The notes: a model not told the origin generated them from the letters alone. A stretch of DNA of 64,000 nucleotides from Termitidicoccus mucosus (GCF_038725785.1 NZ_CP109796.1:5270001-5334000), one strand, 5' to 3'; numbered from the stretch's first letter, positions 1 to 8,763 are shown. Translations and numbers: made by a program.

Positions 1-177
1 TGGTCCCGCCGCTCGACCATCACGCCCGATTTCATCGGCCACACCTTCAATGTCCATAACGGCAAGGCCTTTGTCGCCGTTTATGTCACGGAAAACATGG
101 TCGGCCACAAACTCGGCGAGTTCGCCCCCACCCGCGTCTTCAAGGCGCACGGCGGCATGACCCGCAAGGAAATCTAA
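1..177 (+). CDS. rpsS: Ribosomal protein S19, 3' part only
   Basis: The window opens inside this gene; 58 codons and a TAA stop remain. The visible protein has the S19 C-terminal hallmarks: a [11 protein letters not shown] segment, then [24 protein letters not shown] and ending with a FKAHGG-type motif. S19 sits in the head of the small subunit and contacts S13. It is followed after 92 bp by rplV, the standard S10-operon order. The start lies outside the window. Confidence 0.95.
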   Translation, partial: WSRRSTITPDFIGHTFNVHNGKAFVAVYVTENMVGHKLGEFAPTRVFKAHGGMTRKEI

Positions 178-269
178 TCCAGCACCCACCAATCAACCGA
201 AACCAAAAGGGTAGGGGACGGTGCTCCCGCGCCGCCCTGCTATCGCCGCCAGCCGGAATCCTCATCAAC

Positions 270-608
270 ATGGAAGTACAAGCCATCACCCGTTACGCGC
301 GCATGTCGCCCAAGAAAATGCGCGAAGTCGCCCGCACCATCCAGGGACGCAAAGCCCCCGAGGCGGTCGACCTCCTCGGCATCATCCCGCGCAAATCCGC
401 GCGCCTCATCGCGAAGACGCTCAAGTCCGCCATCGCGAACGCCGAGAACAACGCCAACCTCTCCGCCGACTCGCTCGTCGTGAAGACCGCCGTCATCGAA
501 AACGGCCCCGTCCTCAAGCGCTTCAAGGCCGCCGCCAAAGGTTCCGCCGCCCCGCGCCGGAAGAAAATGTCCCACATCCGCATCGTCCTCGCCGACGGCA
601 ACAACTAA
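270..608 (+). CDS. rplV: 50S ribosomal protein L22
   Basis: The protein is 112 aa, the normal length for L22 (about 110). It starts MEVQAITRYARMSPKKMREV and carries the L22 core with 'SPKKMREVART' and the C-terminal beta-hairpin region ending in a 'KKMSHIRIVLADG' segment; the extended hairpin lines the peptide exit tunnel in known ribosomes. The ATG at 270 is chosen because it gives the family N terminus. rpsC follows 9 bp downstream, so the two are co-translated within the S10-type operon. Confidence 0.96.
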   Translation: MEVQAITRYARMSPKKMREVARTIQGRKAPEAVDLLGIIPRKSARLIAKTLKSAIANAENNANLSADSLVVKTAVIENGPVLKRFKAAAKGSAAPRRKKMSHIRIVLADGNN

Positions 609-617
609 TTTACCACC

Positions 618-1250
618 ATGGGCCAAAAGACCAATCCCGTCGGTTTCCGCCTCGCCGTCACCCGCGCCTGGCAATCCCGCTGGTATGCCAACAAGCGCGA
701 CTTCGCCAAACTCCTCGCCGAGGACCAGCTCATCCGTGAGAAACTCATGGAGAAGCTCAAGCAGGCCTCCGTGCCGCGCATCTTCATCGAGCGCGCCTCC
801 AATCGCGTCCGCGTCAAAATCTACACCGCCCGCCCCGGCATCGTCATCGGCCGCAAGGGACAGGAAATCGACAAAATCAAGGACGACCTCGCCAAGCTCA
901 CCGGCAAGGAAATCCTCCTCGACATCCAGGAAGTCAAGAAGCCCGAGACCGAGGCCCAGCTTGTCGCCGAGAATGTCGCCCTCCAGCTCGAACGCCGCAT
1001 CGCCTTCCGCCGCGCCATGAAAAAGGCCGTCGAGATCGCCATGACCCTTGGCGTCGAAGGCATCCGCATCCAGTGTTCCGGCCGCCTCGGCGGCGCCGAC
1101 ATCGCCCGTCGCGAATGGCAGCGCAAAGGCCGCGTGCCGCTTCACACCCTCCGCGAAAACATCGACTACGGCTTCTCCGAGGCCCAGACCGTCTACGGCA
1201 AAATCGGCGTGAAATGCTGGATCTGCAAAAAAGACGCCGAAACCAACTAA
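618..1250 (+). CDS. rpsC: 30S ribosomal protein S3
   Basis: The protein is 210 aa. It begins [18 protein letters not shown], the invariant S3 start. An N-terminal KH domain is visible around residues 60-110 with the GxxG-type loop in '[12 protein letters not shown]', followed by the S3 C-terminal domain with '[18 protein letters not shown]' and '[17 protein letters not shown]'. S3 lies at the mRNA entry site. It sits in canonical order between rplV and rplP. Confidence 0.97.
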   Translation: MGQKTNPVGFRLAVTRAWQSRWYANKRDFAKLLAEDQLIREKLMEKLKQASVPRIFIERASNRVRVKIYTARPGIVIGRKGQEIDKIKDDLAKLTGKEILLDIQEVKKPETEAQLVAENVALQLERRIAFRRAMKKAVEIAMTLGVEGIRIQCSGRLGGADIARREWQRKGRVPLHTLRENIDYGFSEAQTVYGKIGVKCWICKKDAETN

Positions 1251-1285
1251 CCCGCCGCCCGGCCAACCAATAGGAGACACCCACC

Positions 1286-1708
1286 ATGGCTCTCGCACCC
1301 GCACGCACCAAATACCGCAAAGCACAAAAAGGCTCCCGCAAGGGTAATGCCAAAGGCGGAAACACCATCGCATTCGGCGATTTCGCCATCCAGTCCCTCA
1401 CCCGTGGCAACATGACCGGCCGCCAGATCGAGGCCGCCCGTGTCGCCATCACGCGCCACCTCAAGCGCAAGGGCAAACTCTGGATTCGCATCTTCCCCCA
1501 CAAGCCCATCACCAAGAAACCCGCCGAGGTCCGCCAAGGCCAGGGCAAGGGCCCGGTCGAATTCTACGTCGCCGTCATCAAGCCTGGCGCCGTCCTCTTC
1601 GAACTCGCCGGCGTGTCCGCGTCCATCGCCAAGGACGCCTTCCGCCTCGCCGACGCCAAGCTGCCCTTCCGCTGCCGCTTCATCATGCGCGAAGGCGTCG
1701 CCGCCTAA
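1286..1708 (+). CDS. rplP: 50S ribosomal protein L16
   Basis: The protein is 140 aa, normal for L16. The first residues are slightly divergent ([20 protein letters not shown]), but the core '[19 protein letters not shown]' and '[16 protein letters not shown]' segments are typical. L16 helps shape the A site of the large subunit. A clear ribosome-binding site (AGGAG, about 9 bases upstream of the ATG) fixes the start, one of the better Shine-Dalgarno sites in this operon. Confidence 0.96.
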   Translation: MALAPARTKYRKAQKGSRKGNAKGGNTIAFGDFAIQSLTRGNMTGRQIEAARVAITRHLKRKGKLWIRIFPHKPITKKPAEVRQGQGKGPVEFYVAVIKPGAVLFELAGVSASIAKDAFRLADAKLPFRCRFIMREGVAA

Positions 1709-1735
1709 ACCAGCAACCCGCAAGGACGCCACACC

Positions 1736-1942
1736 ATGACCGCAAAAGAAACCCGCGACCTCTCCGTCACCGAACTCGACACCAAGATCCGCGAAGCCCG
1801 CGAGCAGCTCATCCAGCTCCGCCTTCGCAAACAAACCGGCCAGGTCGAGAAAACCCACACCCTCCGCGCCATCCGCAAGGACGTCGCGCGCATGGAAACC
1901 ATCCGCGCCGAAAAATCCAGGGCCGCCGCCAAGGCCGCCTGA
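1736..1942 (+). CDS. rpmC: 50S ribosomal protein L29
   Basis: A 68-residue, highly charged helical protein with the L29 pattern: '[31 protein letters not shown]' then an '[13 protein letters not shown]' helix. The RxxRKxxARxxT helix is the family signature. The short Ala/Lys tail is common. It lies 27 bp after rplP and 34 bp before rpsQ, exactly where L29 is expected. L29 sits near the exit tunnel, where factors such as SRP dock. Confidence 0.94.
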   Translation: MTAKETRDLSVTELDTKIREAREQLIQLRLRKQTGQVEKTHTLRAIRKDVARMETIRAEKSRAAAKAA

Positions 1943-1976
1943 GATCACCGCGCCCAACATTTAAACACCGCACGCC

Positions 1977-2324
1977 ATGTCCACCACGACACGCAACAAA
2001 CGCAAAGACCTCGTCGGCTTCGTCACCAGCCGCTCCGGTGACAAGTCCATCAAGGTCACCGTCCCCTTCAAGGCGCCGCACCCGCGCTACCAGAAAGTCA
2101 TCAACCGGAAAACCGTCGTGCACGTCCACGACGAGAAAAACGAAGCCAACATCGGCGACAGAGTCGAGATCATGGAAACCCGCCCCATCAGCCGCCTCAA
2201 GCGCTGGCGCGTGGTCTCCGTCCTTGAGCGCGCTGTCTCCGTCGGCGCCGCCATCACCGAGGCCGACGTCGCCGCGCAGGTGCCCACCAAGACCAAGAAG
2301 GCCGCGGACGCCGCCGCCGAGTAA
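1977..2324 (+). CDS. rpsQ: 30S ribosomal protein S17 with C-terminal extension
   Basis: The protein is 115 aa against about 80-90 for most S17. The OB-fold core covers roughly residues 8-85: '[21 protein letters not shown]', '[19 protein letters not shown]', '[22 protein letters not shown]'. The last 30 or so residues (…[14 protein letters not shown]) are an Ala/Lys-rich tail not found in typical S17. The core identification is secure; the tail is one of several extensions seen on ribosomal proteins in this cluster. Confidence 0.95.
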   Translation: MSTTTRNKRKDLVGFVTSRSGDKSIKVTVPFKAPHPRYQKVINRKTVVHVHDEKNEANIGDRVEIMETRPISRLKRWRVVSVLERAVSVGAAITEADVAAQVPTKTKKAADAAAE

Positions 2325-2350
2325 ACCCGATCCACAAGGAGGACACCACC

Positions 2351-2716
2351 ATGATACAACTGCGCTCCCGACTCGAAATCGCCGACAACACCGGCGCCCG
2401 CCGCGCTGGCTTCATTCGCAAAAAAGGCCAGATGACCGACACCGCCGGCGTCGGCGACATCATCACCGTCCACATTCAGGAAAGCTCGACCGACGCCACC
2501 GTGAAAAAGGGCGAGGTCGCCAAGGCCGTCGTTGTCCGCACCAAGGCCCCCATCCGTCGTTCCGACGGCAGCTACCTGCGCTTCGACAGCAACGCCATCG
2601 TCATCATCACGCCCGACGGCAATCCCAAGGGCACCCGCATCTTCGGCCCGGTCGCCCGCGAGTTGCGCGCGAAGAACTTCATGAAGATCATTTCCCTCGC
2701 GCCGGAGGTTCTCTAA
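2351..2716 (+). CDS. rplN: 50S ribosomal protein L14
   Basis: The protein is 121 aa, the standard length. It starts [20 protein letters not shown] and contains the L14 motifs '[11 protein letters not shown]', '[20 protein letters not shown]' and '[13 protein letters not shown]'. L14 sits at the subunit interface. A strong ribosome-binding site (AAGGAGG, about 9 bases before the ATG) decides the start. rplX begins 3 bp after the stop, so the two are translationally coupled. Confidence 0.97.
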   Translation: MIQLRSRLEIADNTGARRAGFIRKKGQMTDTAGVGDIITVHIQESSTDATVKKGEVAKAVVVRTKAPIRRSDGSYLRFDSNAIVIITPDGNPKGTRIFGPVARELRAKNFMKIISLAPEVL

Positions 2717-2719
2717 GCC

Positions 2720-2992
2720 ATGGCACAAAAATTCCACGTCAAACGCGGCGATCAGGTCGTCGTCATCTCCGGCTCCCACAAAGGCAAGACCGGCAAAATC
2801 CTTGAACTCGTCGCCTCCAAGCAGCGCGCCCGGATCGAAGGCGTGGCCCTCGTCAAGCGCCACACCAAGCCCCAGGGCGAGCAAAAGCCCGGCGGCATCA
2901 TCGAGCGCGAAGGCACCGTCCACGTGTCGAACCTCATGAAGCAGGCCGACTACGATTCCAGCAAACGGGCCAAGAAGACGGAGGTGAAGTAA
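2720..2992 (+). CDS. rplX: 50S ribosomal protein L24
   Basis: The protein is 90 aa. The KOW motif is visible at the N terminus ('FHVKRGDQVVVISGSHKGKTGKIL'), followed by 'EGVALVKRHTKP' and a 'GGIIEREGTVHVSN' strand, all typical of L24, an assembly-initiating protein of the large subunit. The ATG lies 3 bp after rplN. A 190-bp gap with inverted repeats separates it from rplE, unusual inside a spc operon. Confidence 0.96.
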   Translation: MAQKFHVKRGDQVVVISGSHKGKTGKILELVASKQRARIEGVALVKRHTKPQGEQKPGGIIEREGTVHVSNLMKQADYDSSKRAKKTEVK

Positions 2993-3182
2993 CAAGTGAC
3001 AGGTTCCCAAGTGACAAGAACACCCGCCGCGCCCCGCGCAGCCCTCGTCTGATACTTGTTACTTGATACTTGCCGCTTCCTCTTCCACGCTTGCCCTCTT
3101 TTTCTTCAGACAACACGCAGATACCACTTATCAACCACACTCTCAGATGCCGCCGGGTCGGAAATCCGGCGGCCTTGCACCA
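2991..3182. repeat. Inverted-repeat element between rplX and rplE
   Basis: This 190-bp spacer holds two structures. First, arms built from the word AAGTGACAAG (2991-3018) are roughly complementary to TACTTGTTACTTGATACTTG (3053-3072). Second, a perfect 8-bp hairpin (GCCGCCGG at 3149-3156 with CCGGCGGC at 3166-3173) ends 10 bp before the rplE start and may restrict ribosome access or act in RNA processing. The AAGTGACAAGT word recurs inside the DUF748 gene near 44306. No gene is visible. Confidence 0.7.
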
Positions 3183-3764
3183 ATGAGCAGCAAATACACA
3201 CCCGCCCTCAAGAAGCACTACATCGAGCAAGTCGCTCCCGCGCTCGTGAAAAGCCGCGGCTACGCGAACAAGCATGAAGTGCCGAAGATCGCCAAAATCT
3301 CCCTCAACACCGGAATCGACGCCGACGCCGACAAGAACCAGATCGCCGACATCGCCCGCGATCTCGGTCTCATCGCCGGCCAGAAACCCGTCCTTTCCAA
3401 ATCCAAGAAGGCCATTTCGAACTTCAAGCTCCGCCAGGGCCAGGTCGTCGGTGCGTTTGTCACCCTGCGCGGCGACGCCATGTGGGAATTCCTTTACCGC
3501 CTCCTCGCCGTCGCCCTCCCCACCATCCGCGACTTCCGCGGCGTCTCGCCGAAGCTCGACGGCCAGGGCAACTACAACCTCGGCATCACCGACTTCACCA
3601 TCTTCCCGGAAATCACCGTGGAAAACGTGAAAAAATCCATGGGCCTCGACATCTCCATCGTCACCACCGCCCAGACCGACGAGGAGGGCCGCGAGCTCCT
3701 CAAACTCCTCGGCATGCCCTTCCGCCGCACCGAGGCCGCACCCGCCGCCGCCAAGGCCGCCTAA
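3183..3764 (+). CDS. rplE: 50S ribosomal protein L5
   Basis: From the ATG at 3183 the protein is 193 aa, close to the usual 180. The frame is open further upstream to 3063, but the family N terminus (MSSKYTPALKKHYIEQVAPAL) begins here and the upstream part is repeat sequence. Core motifs are 'VPKIAKISLNTGI', 'GQKPVLSKSKKAISNFKLR' and 'DFRGVSPKLDGQGNYNLGI'. L5 binds 5S rRNA in the central protuberance. The C terminus ends in a short Ala/Pro tail. Confidence 0.95.
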   Translation: MSSKYTPALKKHYIEQVAPALVKSRGYANKHEVPKIAKISLNTGIDADADKNQIADIARDLGLIAGQKPVLSKSKKAISNFKLRQGQVVGAFVTLRGDAMWEFLYRLLAVALPTIRDFRGVSPKLDGQGNYNLGITDFTIFPEITVENVKKSMGLDISIVTTAQTDEEGRELLKLLGMPFRRTEAAPAAAKAA

Positions 3765-3782
3765 CCTTCAACCGCCTCCGCC

Positions 3783-4088
3783 ATGCCGAAAACGTCCGCC
3801 ATCGAACGCAACAAGAAGCGCATTCGCCTCAACGAAAAATACAAGGCGAAGCGCGCCGAGCTGAAAACCCTGCTCCTCAATCCCGAGGCCACCGACGAGG
3901 AATTCTTCGCCGCCCAGAAAAAGCTCCAGAAGCTTCCGCGCAACTCCGCCGCCGAGCGCATCCGCAACCGCTGCTCCCTCTCCGGCCGCCCCCGCGCCTT
4001 CAACCGCAAATACGGCGTCTCCCGTATCACCTTCCGCGAACTCGCCCTCTCCGGCAAGATTCCCGGCGTCACCAAATCCTCCTGGTAA
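3783..4088 (+). CDS. rpsN: 30S ribosomal protein S14 (long, zinc-free form)
   Basis: The protein is 101 aa, the length of the E. coli-type S14. It lacks the CxxC-x-CxxC zinc module of the short type; the conserved C terminus '[39 protein letters not shown]' (shown in part) is intact. It follows rplE by 18 bp and precedes rpsH, the spc order. S14 sits in the 30S head near S3 and S10. Confidence 0.96.
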   Translation: MPKTSAIERNKKRIRLNEKYKAKRAELKTLLLNPEATDEEFFAAQKKLQKLPRNSAAERIRNRCSLSGRPRAFNRKYGVSRITFRELALSGKIPGVTKSSW

Positions 4089-4146
4089 CCTTTTCGCTCC
4101 CGGGGGTCGGATATGACCCGAGGGCGCCAAAACCAAACATCCACCC

Positions 4147-4539
4147 ATGACCGATCCAATCAGCGACTTCCTGACCCGCCTGCGCAACGCGTCCAAGGCC
4201 GGTCTCGCCGAGTGCGTTTCCCCGCACTCCAAATACAAGGAGGCCATCGCCTCCATCCTCAAGAACGAGGGTTACGTCACCGGCTACACCACCGGCGCCG
4301 ACAAGCAGGGCCACAAGACCCTCGTCGTCACCATGAAGTATGTCGCCAGCGCCCCCGCGCTGACCAACCTCTCGCGCATCTCCACCCCGGGCCGCCGCCT
4401 CTACTGCGGCTATGACGACATCCCCCGCGTCCTCAACGGACTCGGCATCGCCATCCTCTCCACCTCCAAGGGCGTTCTCACCGACAAGGACTGCCGCCGC
4501 CAGAAACTGGGCGGGGAACTCGTCTGCAACGTCTGGTAA
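4147..4539 (+). CDS. rpsH: 30S ribosomal protein S8
   Basis: The protein is 130 aa, standard. It begins MTDPISDFLTRLRNASKAG and ends with the C-terminal S8 signature region 'ILSTSKGVLTDKDCRRQKLGGELVCNVW' (in part). S8 binds the central domain of 16S rRNA and in E. coli represses the spc operon; whether that applies here cannot be read from the sequence. It lies 58 bp after rpsN and 21 bp before rplF. Confidence 0.96.
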   Translation: MTDPISDFLTRLRNASKAGLAECVSPHSKYKEAIASILKNEGYVTGYTTGADKQGHKTLVVTMKYVASAPALTNLSRISTPGRRLYCGYDDIPRVLNGLGIAILSTSKGVLTDKDCRRQKLGGELVCNVW

Positions 4540-4560
4540 CCACGGAGGCACGCACACACC

Positions 4561-5097
4561 ATGTCACGCATCGGCAAAGTTCCCGTCACCATTCCCGCCA
4601 AGGTCAAAGTCGACATCAACGGCAACACCGTGAAAGTCGAAGGCCCCAAGGGCAAAGTCTCCAAATCCTTCGATCCCGCCGTCACCATCAAGCTCGATGG
4701 TGGCAAAGTCGTTTTCGCGGCCGCCGAGGACACCCGTTTCTCCCGCGCCATGTTCGGCACCGCCCGTTCCGTGGTGAACGGCATGGTGAAAGGCGTCACC
4801 GAAGGGTTTTCCAAGGAGCTGGAGATTCAGGGCGTCGGCTTCAAGGCCGCCCTCAAGGGCAAGCAGCTCGACCTCGCGCTCGGCTACTCGCACCCGATAC
4901 TCTTCGATATTCCCGAAGGCATCAAGATCACCGTCACCGACCAGACCAAACTGAAGATCGAAGGCTGCGACAAGCAGCTTGTCGGTGCCGTCACCGCCAA
5001 CATCCGCGCCTATTACCCGCCGGAGCCTTACAAGGGCAAGGGCGTCCGCATCGTGGGCGAGCGCGTCCGCCGCAAGGAAGGCAAAACCGTCGCCTAA
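4561..5097 (+). CDS. rplF: 50S ribosomal protein L6
   Basis: The protein is 178 aa, standard. Two L6 repeats are visible. It starts MSRIGKVPVTIPAKVKVDI and carries the C-terminal signature 'KLKIEGCDKQLVGAVTANIR' followed by 'PPEPYKGKGVRI'. L6 sits near the GTPase-associated centre. The site GGAGG, about 10 bases upstream of the ATG, supports the start. Confidence 0.97.
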   Translation: MSRIGKVPVTIPAKVKVDINGNTVKVEGPKGKVSKSFDPAVTIKLDGGKVVFAAAEDTRFSRAMFGTARSVVNGMVKGVTEGFSKELEIQGVGFKAALKGKQLDLALGYSHPILFDIPEGIKITVTDQTKLKIEGCDKQLVGAVTANIRAYYPPEPYKGKGVRIVGERVRRKEGKTVA

Positions 5098-5123
5098 CAC
5101 CAACCCGTCGCATCTATTTCAAA

Positions 5124-5489
5124 ATGAGCAAGACCAGCACCAAAGCCGAGCTACTCCAGAAACGCCGCTGGAGAATTCGCAAGAAGGTCAAAGGCACCGC
5201 CGAGCGCCCGCGCCTCGCCGTGCGCTTCACCTCCAAGCACATCTACGCCCAGGCCATCAACGACGACAGCGCCACCACCCTCGTCTTCCTTTCCAGCCTC
5301 GACGCCGAGCTTCGCCAGAAGAAACTCGCCGCCAACCTCGCTGGAGCGAAAACCCTCGGTGACGCCTTCGCCGCCAAGGCCAAGGCCGCGGGCCTGAGCG
5401 CCGTCGTCTTCGACCGCTCCGGCGCCCGCTATCACGGCAAAGTCAAAGCATTCGCCGACGCCGCGCGCGAAGGCGGCCTCGTATTCTAA
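5124..5489 (+). CDS. rplR: 50S ribosomal protein L18
   Basis: The protein is 121 aa, normal for bacterial L18. The basic N terminus (LLQKRRWRIRKKVKGTAERPR), 'RLAVRFTSKHIYAQAINDD' and the C-terminal 'VVFDRSGARYHGKVKAFADAAREGGLVF' region (in part) are characteristic. L18 brings 5S rRNA to the large subunit. rpsE starts 6 bp downstream. Confidence 0.96.
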   Translation: MSKTSTKAELLQKRRWRIRKKVKGTAERPRLAVRFTSKHIYAQAINDDSATTLVFLSSLDAELRQKKLAANLAGAKTLGDAFAAKAKAAGLSAVVFDRSGARYHGKVKAFADAAREGGLVF

Positions 5490-5495
5490 AACTAC

Positions 5496-6128
5496 ATGAG
5501 CACCGAAAACGAATCTCCCGAGACCACCCCTGCCGCCGTTGCAGCCGCGCAGGCTCCCGCCGCCGAGGCCAGACCCGCGCCGTCATCCGACAACCGTCCG
5601 CCCCGCCGCGGAGGCGACCGCCGTGGCGGCCCCCGCCGCGACCGCCGTGACGCTGCCCCGGTCGATCCCAACGCGCCCGAGATGATTGAAAAGATCGTCT
5701 ATATCAACCGTTGCGCGAAGGTCGTCAAAGGCGGACGCCGCTTCAGCTTTTCCGCCCTCGCCGTCGTCGGCGACAAGAAAGGCAGCGTCGGCATCGGCTA
5801 CGGCAAGGCCAACGAGGTCCCCGAGGCCATCCGCAAAGGCACCGAGCACGCCAAGAAGCACATGGTCTCCGTGAAGCTGAAGGGCGACACCATCCCGCAT
5901 GAAGTTTACGGCGAATACGACGGCGGCCGCGTCCTCCTGCGCCCCGCCATTCCCGGCACCGGCCTCATCGCCGGCGGCGCCGTGCGCGCCGTCCTTGAGG
6001 CTGCGGGCATCAAGAACATCCTCACCAAGTCGATGGGTTCCAAGAATCACATCGCCGTCGTCCACGCCACGCTCAAGGGACTGCAAAAGCTCCGTCTCGC
6101 CGAGCAAATCAAAGCCGTCCGCGCATAA
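5496..6128 (+). CDS. rpsE: 30S ribosomal protein S5 with N-terminal extension
   Basis: The protein is 210 aa; most S5 proteins are about 165. The S5 core starts near residue 60 ('[20 protein letters not shown]', then '[19 protein letters not shown]') and includes the C-terminal '[16 protein letters not shown]'. The first 60 residues form a Pro/Ala stretch followed by an Arg/Gly-rich block ([13 protein letters not shown]), probably disordered. S5 helps control decoding accuracy. rpmD (L30) is missing from its usual place right after this gene. Confidence 0.95.
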   Translation: MSTENESPETTPAAVAAAQAPAAEARPAPSSDNRPPRRGGDRRGGPRRDRRDAAPVDPNAPEMIEKIVYINRCAKVVKGGRRFSFSALAVVGDKKGSVGIGYGKANEVPEAIRKGTEHAKKHMVSVKLKGDTIPHEVYGEYDGGRVLLRPAIPGTGLIAGGAVRAVLEAAGIKNILTKSMGSKNHIAVVHATLKGLQKLRLAEQIKAVRA

Positions 6129-6189
6129 TAAAAAATCCGAGTCCCGCCCTCAACACACATGAGAGCGGGGCGCCCTTAGGAAAATCACC

Positions 6190-6645
6190 ATGAAACTCCA
6201 CGAACTCAAAAACGTCCCCGGTGCCGTGCACCGCAAGAAACGGGTCGGCTGCGGCGAAGGCGGCGGACACGGCAAGACCTCCGGCCGCGGCGGCAAGGGC
6301 CAGAGCGCCCGTTCCGGCAGCAGCATCCGTCCCGGCTTCGAGGGCGGCCAGATGCCCCTCTACCGCAAGCTCCCGCACCGCGGCTTCAACAACTACAACT
6401 TCCGCGCCGCCTACGCGACCGTCAACGTCGGCGACCTCGCCAAGCTCGACGCTTCCATCACCGAGGTGAACGCCGGGGTCCTCGTGAAAGCCGGTCTCGT
6501 GCGCGACATTGACGACACGCAGCTCAAGATTCTCGGTGACGGCGAAATCGGCCGCGCGCTGAAAGTCACCGCCGCCAAGTTTTCGGCCTCCGCCAAGGAG
6601 AAAATCGAAAAGGCCGGCGGCCAGGCCATTGTCGTCGGCGCCTGA
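6190..6645 (+). CDS. rplO: 50S ribosomal protein L15
   Basis: The protein is 151 aa, standard. It begins MKLHELKNVPGAVHRKKRVG and carries the L15 glycine-rich segment 'GEGGGHGKTSGRGGKGQSAR' and 'GFEGGQMPLYRKLPHRGF'. L15 organises a large part of 23S rRNA during assembly. It follows rpsE directly after a 61-bp gap containing an imperfect hairpin (CCCGC…GCGGG) and no rpmD. Confidence 0.96.
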   Translation: MKLHELKNVPGAVHRKKRVGCGEGGGHGKTSGRGGKGQSARSGSSIRPGFEGGQMPLYRKLPHRGFNNYNFRAAYATVNVGDLAKLDASITEVNAGVLVKAGLVRDIDDTQLKILGDGEIGRALKVTAAKFSASAKEKIEKAGGQAIVVGA

Positions 6646-6681
6646 CGGTCATCGCTGTGATTTTCGGCTTTTGATTCCAAT

Positions 6682-6712
6682 TTTGCCCCAGAGAAAACCA
6701 CTCTGGGGCAAA
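6682..6712. promoter_or_regulatory. Strong hairpin between rplO and secY
   Basis: A perfect 12-bp inverted repeat (TTTGCCCCAGAG at 6682-6693, CTCTGGGGCAAA at 6701-6712) with a 7-base loop. It is followed not by a T run but by an A/T-rich stretch (AATAAAATTTAG, 6731-6742) that could hold a promoter for secY. It could be a partial terminator, an RNA-processing site or a regulatory structure that sets secY expression apart from the ribosomal genes. Confidence 0.65.
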
Positions 6713-6763
6713 TCCGTGAATCGACCCTAGAATAAAATTTAGTAAACAGACTCCTTTTCCACC

Positions 6764-8263
6764 GTGTTTTCCGCCTTCACGAACTCCCTGAAAATCCCAG
6801 AGCTGCGCTCGCGGATTTTTTATACACTAGGCCTTCTGTTCGTCGCCCGTGTCGGCGCGCACATCCCGATCCCGGGCCTTAATCCGCAGCCGTTGCAGGA
6901 CTTTTTTGCGCAACAGACCGCCGCCGGGGCCAGCTCCGCCGCCGGTTCGATGGTCGGCCTCTACAACATGTTCACCGGCGGCGCGCTCGTGAAGGGCGCG
7001 GTTTGCGCGCTGGGCATCATGCCCTACATCAGCGCCTCGATTATCTTTCAGTTGATGGCCGCCGTGGTCCCCTCGCTCGCCCGCCTCCAGCAGGAAGGCG
7101 ATGTCGGCCGCCAGAAAATCACCCAGTACACCCGCTACGCAACCGTCCTCATCTGTGTCGTGCAGGCGGTGCTGCTCATCTTCACCCTGAGAAATCCCGC
7201 CAGCCTTTTCCCCGGTTATGACCACGGCCCGATCATCATCATATCGAGCACTTGGTTTCTCATCACCGGCGTGGTCTTCATCACGGCGGGCACGCTGCTC
7301 CTCATGTGGCTGGGCGAGCAGATCACCCAGCGCGGCATCGGCAACGGCGTGTCGCTCCTCATCACCGTCGGCATTCTCGCCGACATCCCCGGCGCGGCCG
7401 TCGCCACCTACCACCTCTTCTTCGCGCCCATCGGCGTGGCCAAGCTCGGGCCGCTGCACGCCGTGCTCATGGTCGGCCTTTTTGTCCTCGTGACCATGGG
7501 CATCGTGATGGTTGTCCAGGGCCAGCGCAAAATCCCCGTCCAATACGCCAAGCGCGTCGTGGGCAACAAGGTCATGGGCGGCCAGAGTTCCTTCCTGCCG
7601 CTCAAGGTCAACTACTCCGGCGTCATGCCCGTCATCTTCGCCAGCGCCATCCTCATGTTCCCGCAGCAGATTTTCTCTTGGCTCGGCGCGACGATGCAGT
7701 GGCCGTGGATGGTCGAGTTTGCGCACAATCTCCTCCGCGGCAACTGGATCTACTACGGCATCATGTCGTTCCTGATCCTGTTCTTCAGCTACTTCTGGGT
7801 CTCGGTCATGTTCAAGCCCATCCAGATCGCTGACGACCTGAAGAAATACGGCGGTTATGTCCCCGGTGTCCGCCCCGGCGAGCCGACGGCCAAGTTCCTC
7901 GACTTTATCATGACGCGCCTCACCCTCGCGGGCGCGATCTTCCTCACCATCATCGCCGTCATGCCCGACGTGCTCCTCTTCGAGTTCAACGTCCCGCAGC
8001 GCGTCGCCATTTTCTTCGGCGGCACCGGCATGCTCATCACCGTGGGCGTCGTGCTCGACACCATGCGCCAGGTCGAGACCTTCCTCCTCCAGCGCCATTA
8101 TGACGGCTTCCTCAAGAAAGGCCGCATCCGCGCCCGCAACCCTGGCGCCGCGAGCGCCGTGGGCGAGGCCGCCGACATGAAGACCGTGGGCAAGCTCTGG
8201 CTCGTTCTCGGCGCCATCTTCCTCGTCGGCATTCTGGCCTGGCTCAAGAACACTTACTTCTAA
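6764..8263 (+). CDS. secY: Preprotein translocase subunit SecY
   Basis: The protein is 499 aa, somewhat longer than E. coli SecY (443), as in several Gram-negative phyla. Ten hydrophobic membrane segments can be picked out. Motifs include 'RVGAHIPIPGLNP' near the N terminus, 'LGIMPYISASIIFQL', 'GEQITQRGIGNGVSLLI' and 'GVRPGEPTAKFLDF' in the C-terminal cytosolic loop region. SecY is the channel of the SecYEG translocon in the inner membrane. The start is a GTG (FSAFTNSLKIPELRSRI follows) with no clear Shine-Dalgarno site. Confidence 0.97.
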   Translation: MFSAFTNSLKIPELRSRIFYTLGLLFVARVGAHIPIPGLNPQPLQDFFAQQTAAGASSAAGSMVGLYNMFTGGALVKGAVCALGIMPYISASIIFQLMAAVVPSLARLQQEGDVGRQKITQYTRYATVLICVVQAVLLIFTLRNPASLFPGYDHGPIIIISSTWFLITGVVFITAGTLLLMWLGEQITQRGIGNGVSLLITVGILADIPGAAVATYHLFFAPIGVAKLGPLHAVLMVGLFVLVTMGIVMVVQGQRKIPVQYAKRVVGNKVMGGQSSFLPLKVNYSGVMPVIFASAILMFPQQIFSWLGATMQWPWMVEFAHNLLRGNWIYYGIMSFLILFFSYFWVSVMFKPIQIADDLKKYGGYVPGVRPGEPTAKFLDFIMTRLTLAGAIFLTIIAVMPDVLLFEFNVPQRVAIFFGGTGMLITVGVVLDTMRQVETFLLQRHYDGFLKKGRIRARNPGAASAVGEAADMKTVGKLWLVLGAIFLVGILAWLKNTYF

Positions 8264-8295
8264 GAACTGCTTTTTAGTTCTTTACTTCGGTCTAG

Positions 8296-8757
8296 GTGAG
8301 TGACACAACCTTCCCCTTTTTCCTTGGCCTTCCGGCCAAAACGAAAATCCTGATGCTCGGCCCAAACGATTCGTTTCCCGAACCCGTGCTGGCCAAGCTC
8401 CGTTCTTTGAATATCGAGCACGTCTCTCCCGCTGGTCTGATGCGGCAGGAGATTTCGCGTCGCACGCCGCTCGGCCAGCAGGCCGAACGCGCTGCACGGC
8501 AGGGCAGGCCCCTCGCCGATGAAACCACCTTCGCGCTCATGCGCCGCTGGTTTTGGACGCGCAAACCTGATGCGGGTTTCGCCCTCGGCGATTTCCCGGC
8601 TACGTTGCTCCAAGCAAAAGTATTCGACGAATGGCTCGACGCCCGCGACGAGACGCTCTCCGCCGTCATCGCCGCCCCCGGCGCAGCCCCGCAGCCCGTC
8701 GTCGATCATTATCGCGCGCAAGGCCTCCTCATTGAGGACGGCGCGCTCGCGGCCTGA
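8296..8757 (+). CDS. Degenerate adenylate-kinase-like protein without P-loop
   Basis: A 153-aa protein at the place where adk lies in many bacteria (secY-adk-map). It aligns by eye to the N-terminal half of adenylate kinase: 'ILMLGPND…' in place of the GxPGxGKGT P-loop (here residues 22-30 read GPNDSFPEP), then 'GLMRQEISRRTPLGQQAERA' like the AMP-binding 'DMLR..I..G..LG..A' helix, and 'GFALGDFPATLLQA' like 'GFLLDGFPRT..QA'. The P-loop lysine, the FPRT arginine and the whole LID and C-terminal part are missing, so kinase activity is very unlikely. The gene is intact with a GTG start and is followed 6 bp later by map. It may be a relic or a retained AMP-sensing or structural protein. Confidence 0.7.
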   Translation: MSDTTFPFFLGLPAKTKILMLGPNDSFPEPVLAKLRSLNIEHVSPAGLMRQEISRRTPLGQQAERAARQGRPLADETTFALMRRWFWTRKPDAGFALGDFPATLLQAKVFDEWLDARDETLSAVIAAPGAAPQPVVDHYRAQGLLIEDGALAA

Positions 8758-8763
8758 CACCTT

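Noticed and set aside
3063-3182. Upstream extension of L5
   Set aside because: The extra residues come from the inverted-repeat spacer; L5 homology starts at 3183.
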